This document shows positions 6,776 to 7,663 of a stretch of DNA of 7,663 bases, in pieces. This stretch comes from Actinomycetota bacterium. GTDB taxonomy: Bacteria > Actinomycetota > Actinomycetes > Nanopelagicales > Nanopelagicaceae. The translations under genes were made by a program, and so were the position numbers. Each line of letters begins with the position of its first letter. The first letter of the stretch is position 1. The notes under the pieces are model-generated. The model did not search any database. It was not told where the DNA came from and saw only the letters and a list, made by a program, of their open reading frames with translations. The stretch lies in contig WLME01000051.1 in assembly GCA_009700365.1 (NCBI GenBank), positions 1 to 7,663 of the forward strand. The letters are read 5' to 3'.

Positions 6776-7072
6776 ATGCGCGATCCTCAGGTGCTTGCCG
6801 AAGTTAAAGAGACACTTGCTCTTCTGACAGAGCGTGCACCTGGTCGAGCGATTGAAGTTCGTATTCCACCTTATGCTGCGGTTCAATGTGGCGATGGACC
6901 ATCGCATACGCGCGGAACTCCGCCAAATATCATCGAGATGAGCGCAGAAACGTGGCTCGCACTTGCTTATGGTGAGAAAAGCTGGGCTGATGCAATGTCA
7001 GACGGTCTCATCGTTGCTTCTGGTGTCCGTGCAGATTTAACTCAACTTCTACCGCTTAGGATGAGCTCATGA
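6776..7072 (+). CDS. sterol-carrier-like (SCP2-type, SCP_3) conserved protein of unknown role
   Basis: This 98-residue soluble protein resembles the small 'sterol carrier family' proteins found between purL and purF in actinobacteria (compare Rv0807 of Mycobacterium tuberculosis, from memory). It has a short N-terminal helix (residues 5-20), the block APGRAIEVRIPPYAAVQC, the highly characteristic GPSHTRGTPPN, then ETWLALAYGEKSW and a closing ASGVRADLTQLLPL. The last two blocks are typical of SCP2-like folds, which elsewhere bind lipids. No signal peptide or membrane segment is present. The ATG at 6776 is the only possible start: in this frame there is no ATG, GTG or TTG back to the stop at 6722-6724. 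The protein is therefore shorter at its N-terminus than the roughly 120-130-residue relatives I recall. It lies five bases after purL and overlaps purF by four (ATGA). Its function is unknown; a purine role is only suggested by position. Confidence 0.85.
   Translation: MRDPQVLAEVKETLALLTERAPGRAIEVRIPPYAAVQCGDGPSHTRGTPPNIIEMSAETWLALAYGEKSWADAMSDGLIVASGVRADLTQLLPLRMSS
7058..7061 (+). promoter_or_regulatory. ribosome binding site of purF
   Basis: AGGA lies seven bases before the purF ATG, inside the last codons of the preceding small gene. With the ATGA overlap at 7069-7072, this fits both direct initiation and coupling to the upstream gene. It also supports the ATG at 7069 over any later start. 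Confidence 0.6.
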
Positions 7073-7663
7073 CCCGTCGCCCAGATGGATTGCTCAATCA
7101 CAATGTTCTTGAAGACGATAAAGGTCCACAAGATGCTTGCGGAGTCTTTGGCGTATGGGCTCCTGGCGAAGAAGTCGCAAAGTTAACTTTCTATGGACTG
7201 TATGCACTTCAACATCGTGGACAAGAGTCTGCAGGTATCGCAACATCAGATGGCGAACGCATCTTGGTTTACAAAGATATGGGCCTTGTTTCACAAGTCT
7301 TTACCGAAACTGATTTAGCTTCGCTCGTCGGAAATCTCGCAATCGGACATTGCCGCTACAGCACAACCGGATCAAGCACATGGGTCAATGCACAACCAAC
7401 TTTACGACCTACAAAGTATGGAACTCTCGCGCTGGCACATAACGGAAACCTCACCAATACTGGTGATCTCGCCGAACTTGTGCAAAAACTCGAAACCGAT
7501 CTTCCTAAGAACGCTCGTGGCGCAACAACAGATACTGAAATCATGACGGCGCTTATCGGATTACAAGATGAGAAAAATGTTGAAGCAAGTGCAATGGCTG
7601 TGCTACCAAAACTTGAAGGCGCTTTTTCACTCGTCTTTATGGATGAACATACTTTGTACGCAG
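7069..7663 (+). CDS. purF: amidophosphoribosyltransferase, N-terminal part (cut by window end)
   Basis: PurF catalyses the first committed step, making phosphoribosylamine from PRPP and glutamine, and is usually the feedback-controlled enzyme of the pathway. About 198 codons are in the window, covering most of the N-terminal Ntn-type glutaminase domain. The nucleophile is C24 in DACGVFGVW. It is preceded by 23 residues that would be removed as a propeptide, as in the Bacillus-type enzymes; the E. coli type has no such propeptide beyond the initiator Met. Further family motifs are LYALQHRGQESAGIA, IGHCRYSTTGSS and LAHNGNLTN, followed by an acidic/TDTEI segment and EGAFSLVFMD. The phosphoribosyltransferase domain and any Fe-S cluster cysteines lie past the window. 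The start is the ATG overlapping the stop of the previous gene. Confidence 0.96.
   Translation, partial: MTRRPDGLLNHNVLEDDKGPQDACGVFGVWAPGEEVAKLTFYGLYALQHRGQESAGIATSDGERILVYKDMGLVSQVFTETDLASLVGNLAIGHCRYSTTGSSTWVNAQPTLRPTKYGTLALAHNGNLTNTGDLAELVQKLETDLPKNARGATTDTEIMTALIGLQDEKNVEASAMAVLPKLEGAFSLVFMDEHTLYA

Overview
The window is one tightly packed, single-direction block of de novo purine biosynthesis genes with no mobile DNA, RNA gene, CRISPR array or gene-free stretch. The order on the + strand is: the last codons of a probable purA (1-36), purD (40-1284), purB (1285-2706), purC (2720-3601), purS (3620-3865), purQ (3871-4539), purL (4539-6770), a small sterol-carrier-like protein of unknown role (6776-7072), and the first about 198 codons of purF (7069 to the window edge). 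The largest gap is 18 bases (purC to purS). Three junctions have no spacer: purD/purB abut, purQ/purL share one base, and the small gene and purF overlap by four. Nothing looks like an internal promoter or terminator, so the block is very probably one transcript that begins upstream of the window.

The encoded enzymes cover much of the pathway. PurF makes phosphoribosylamine from PRPP and glutamine, and PurD adds glycine. PurS, PurQ and PurL together form the multi-subunit FGAM synthetase. PurC makes SAICAR. PurB acts twice, on SAICAR and on adenylosuccinate. PurA, if the fragment is correctly read, commits IMP to AMP. PurN/T, PurM, PurE/K and PurH are not in the window; purM often follows purF but lies beyond the edge.

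The organism is most likely an actinobacterium. The strongest marker is the small protein between purL and purF, whose central motif (VQC...GP.HTRGTPPN) matches, from memory, a family known from actinobacterial purine loci such as that of Mycobacterium. PurD, PurB, PurC, PurQ and PurF also read like actinobacterial versions. Base composition is moderate (27 of 60 G+C in a sampled stretch of purB, 2281-2340), low for that phylum. Together with the near-zero spacers this suggests a streamlined lineage such as the freshwater acI/Nanopelagicales group; that placement is inference.

I did not find a clearly new biological system. The points most worth a second look are the conserved small protein of unknown function and the purB-purC junction. 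At that junction a six-codon mini-ORF overlaps the purB stop and the purC GTG start, in a locally GC-rich stretch followed by a strong 7-bp hairpin.
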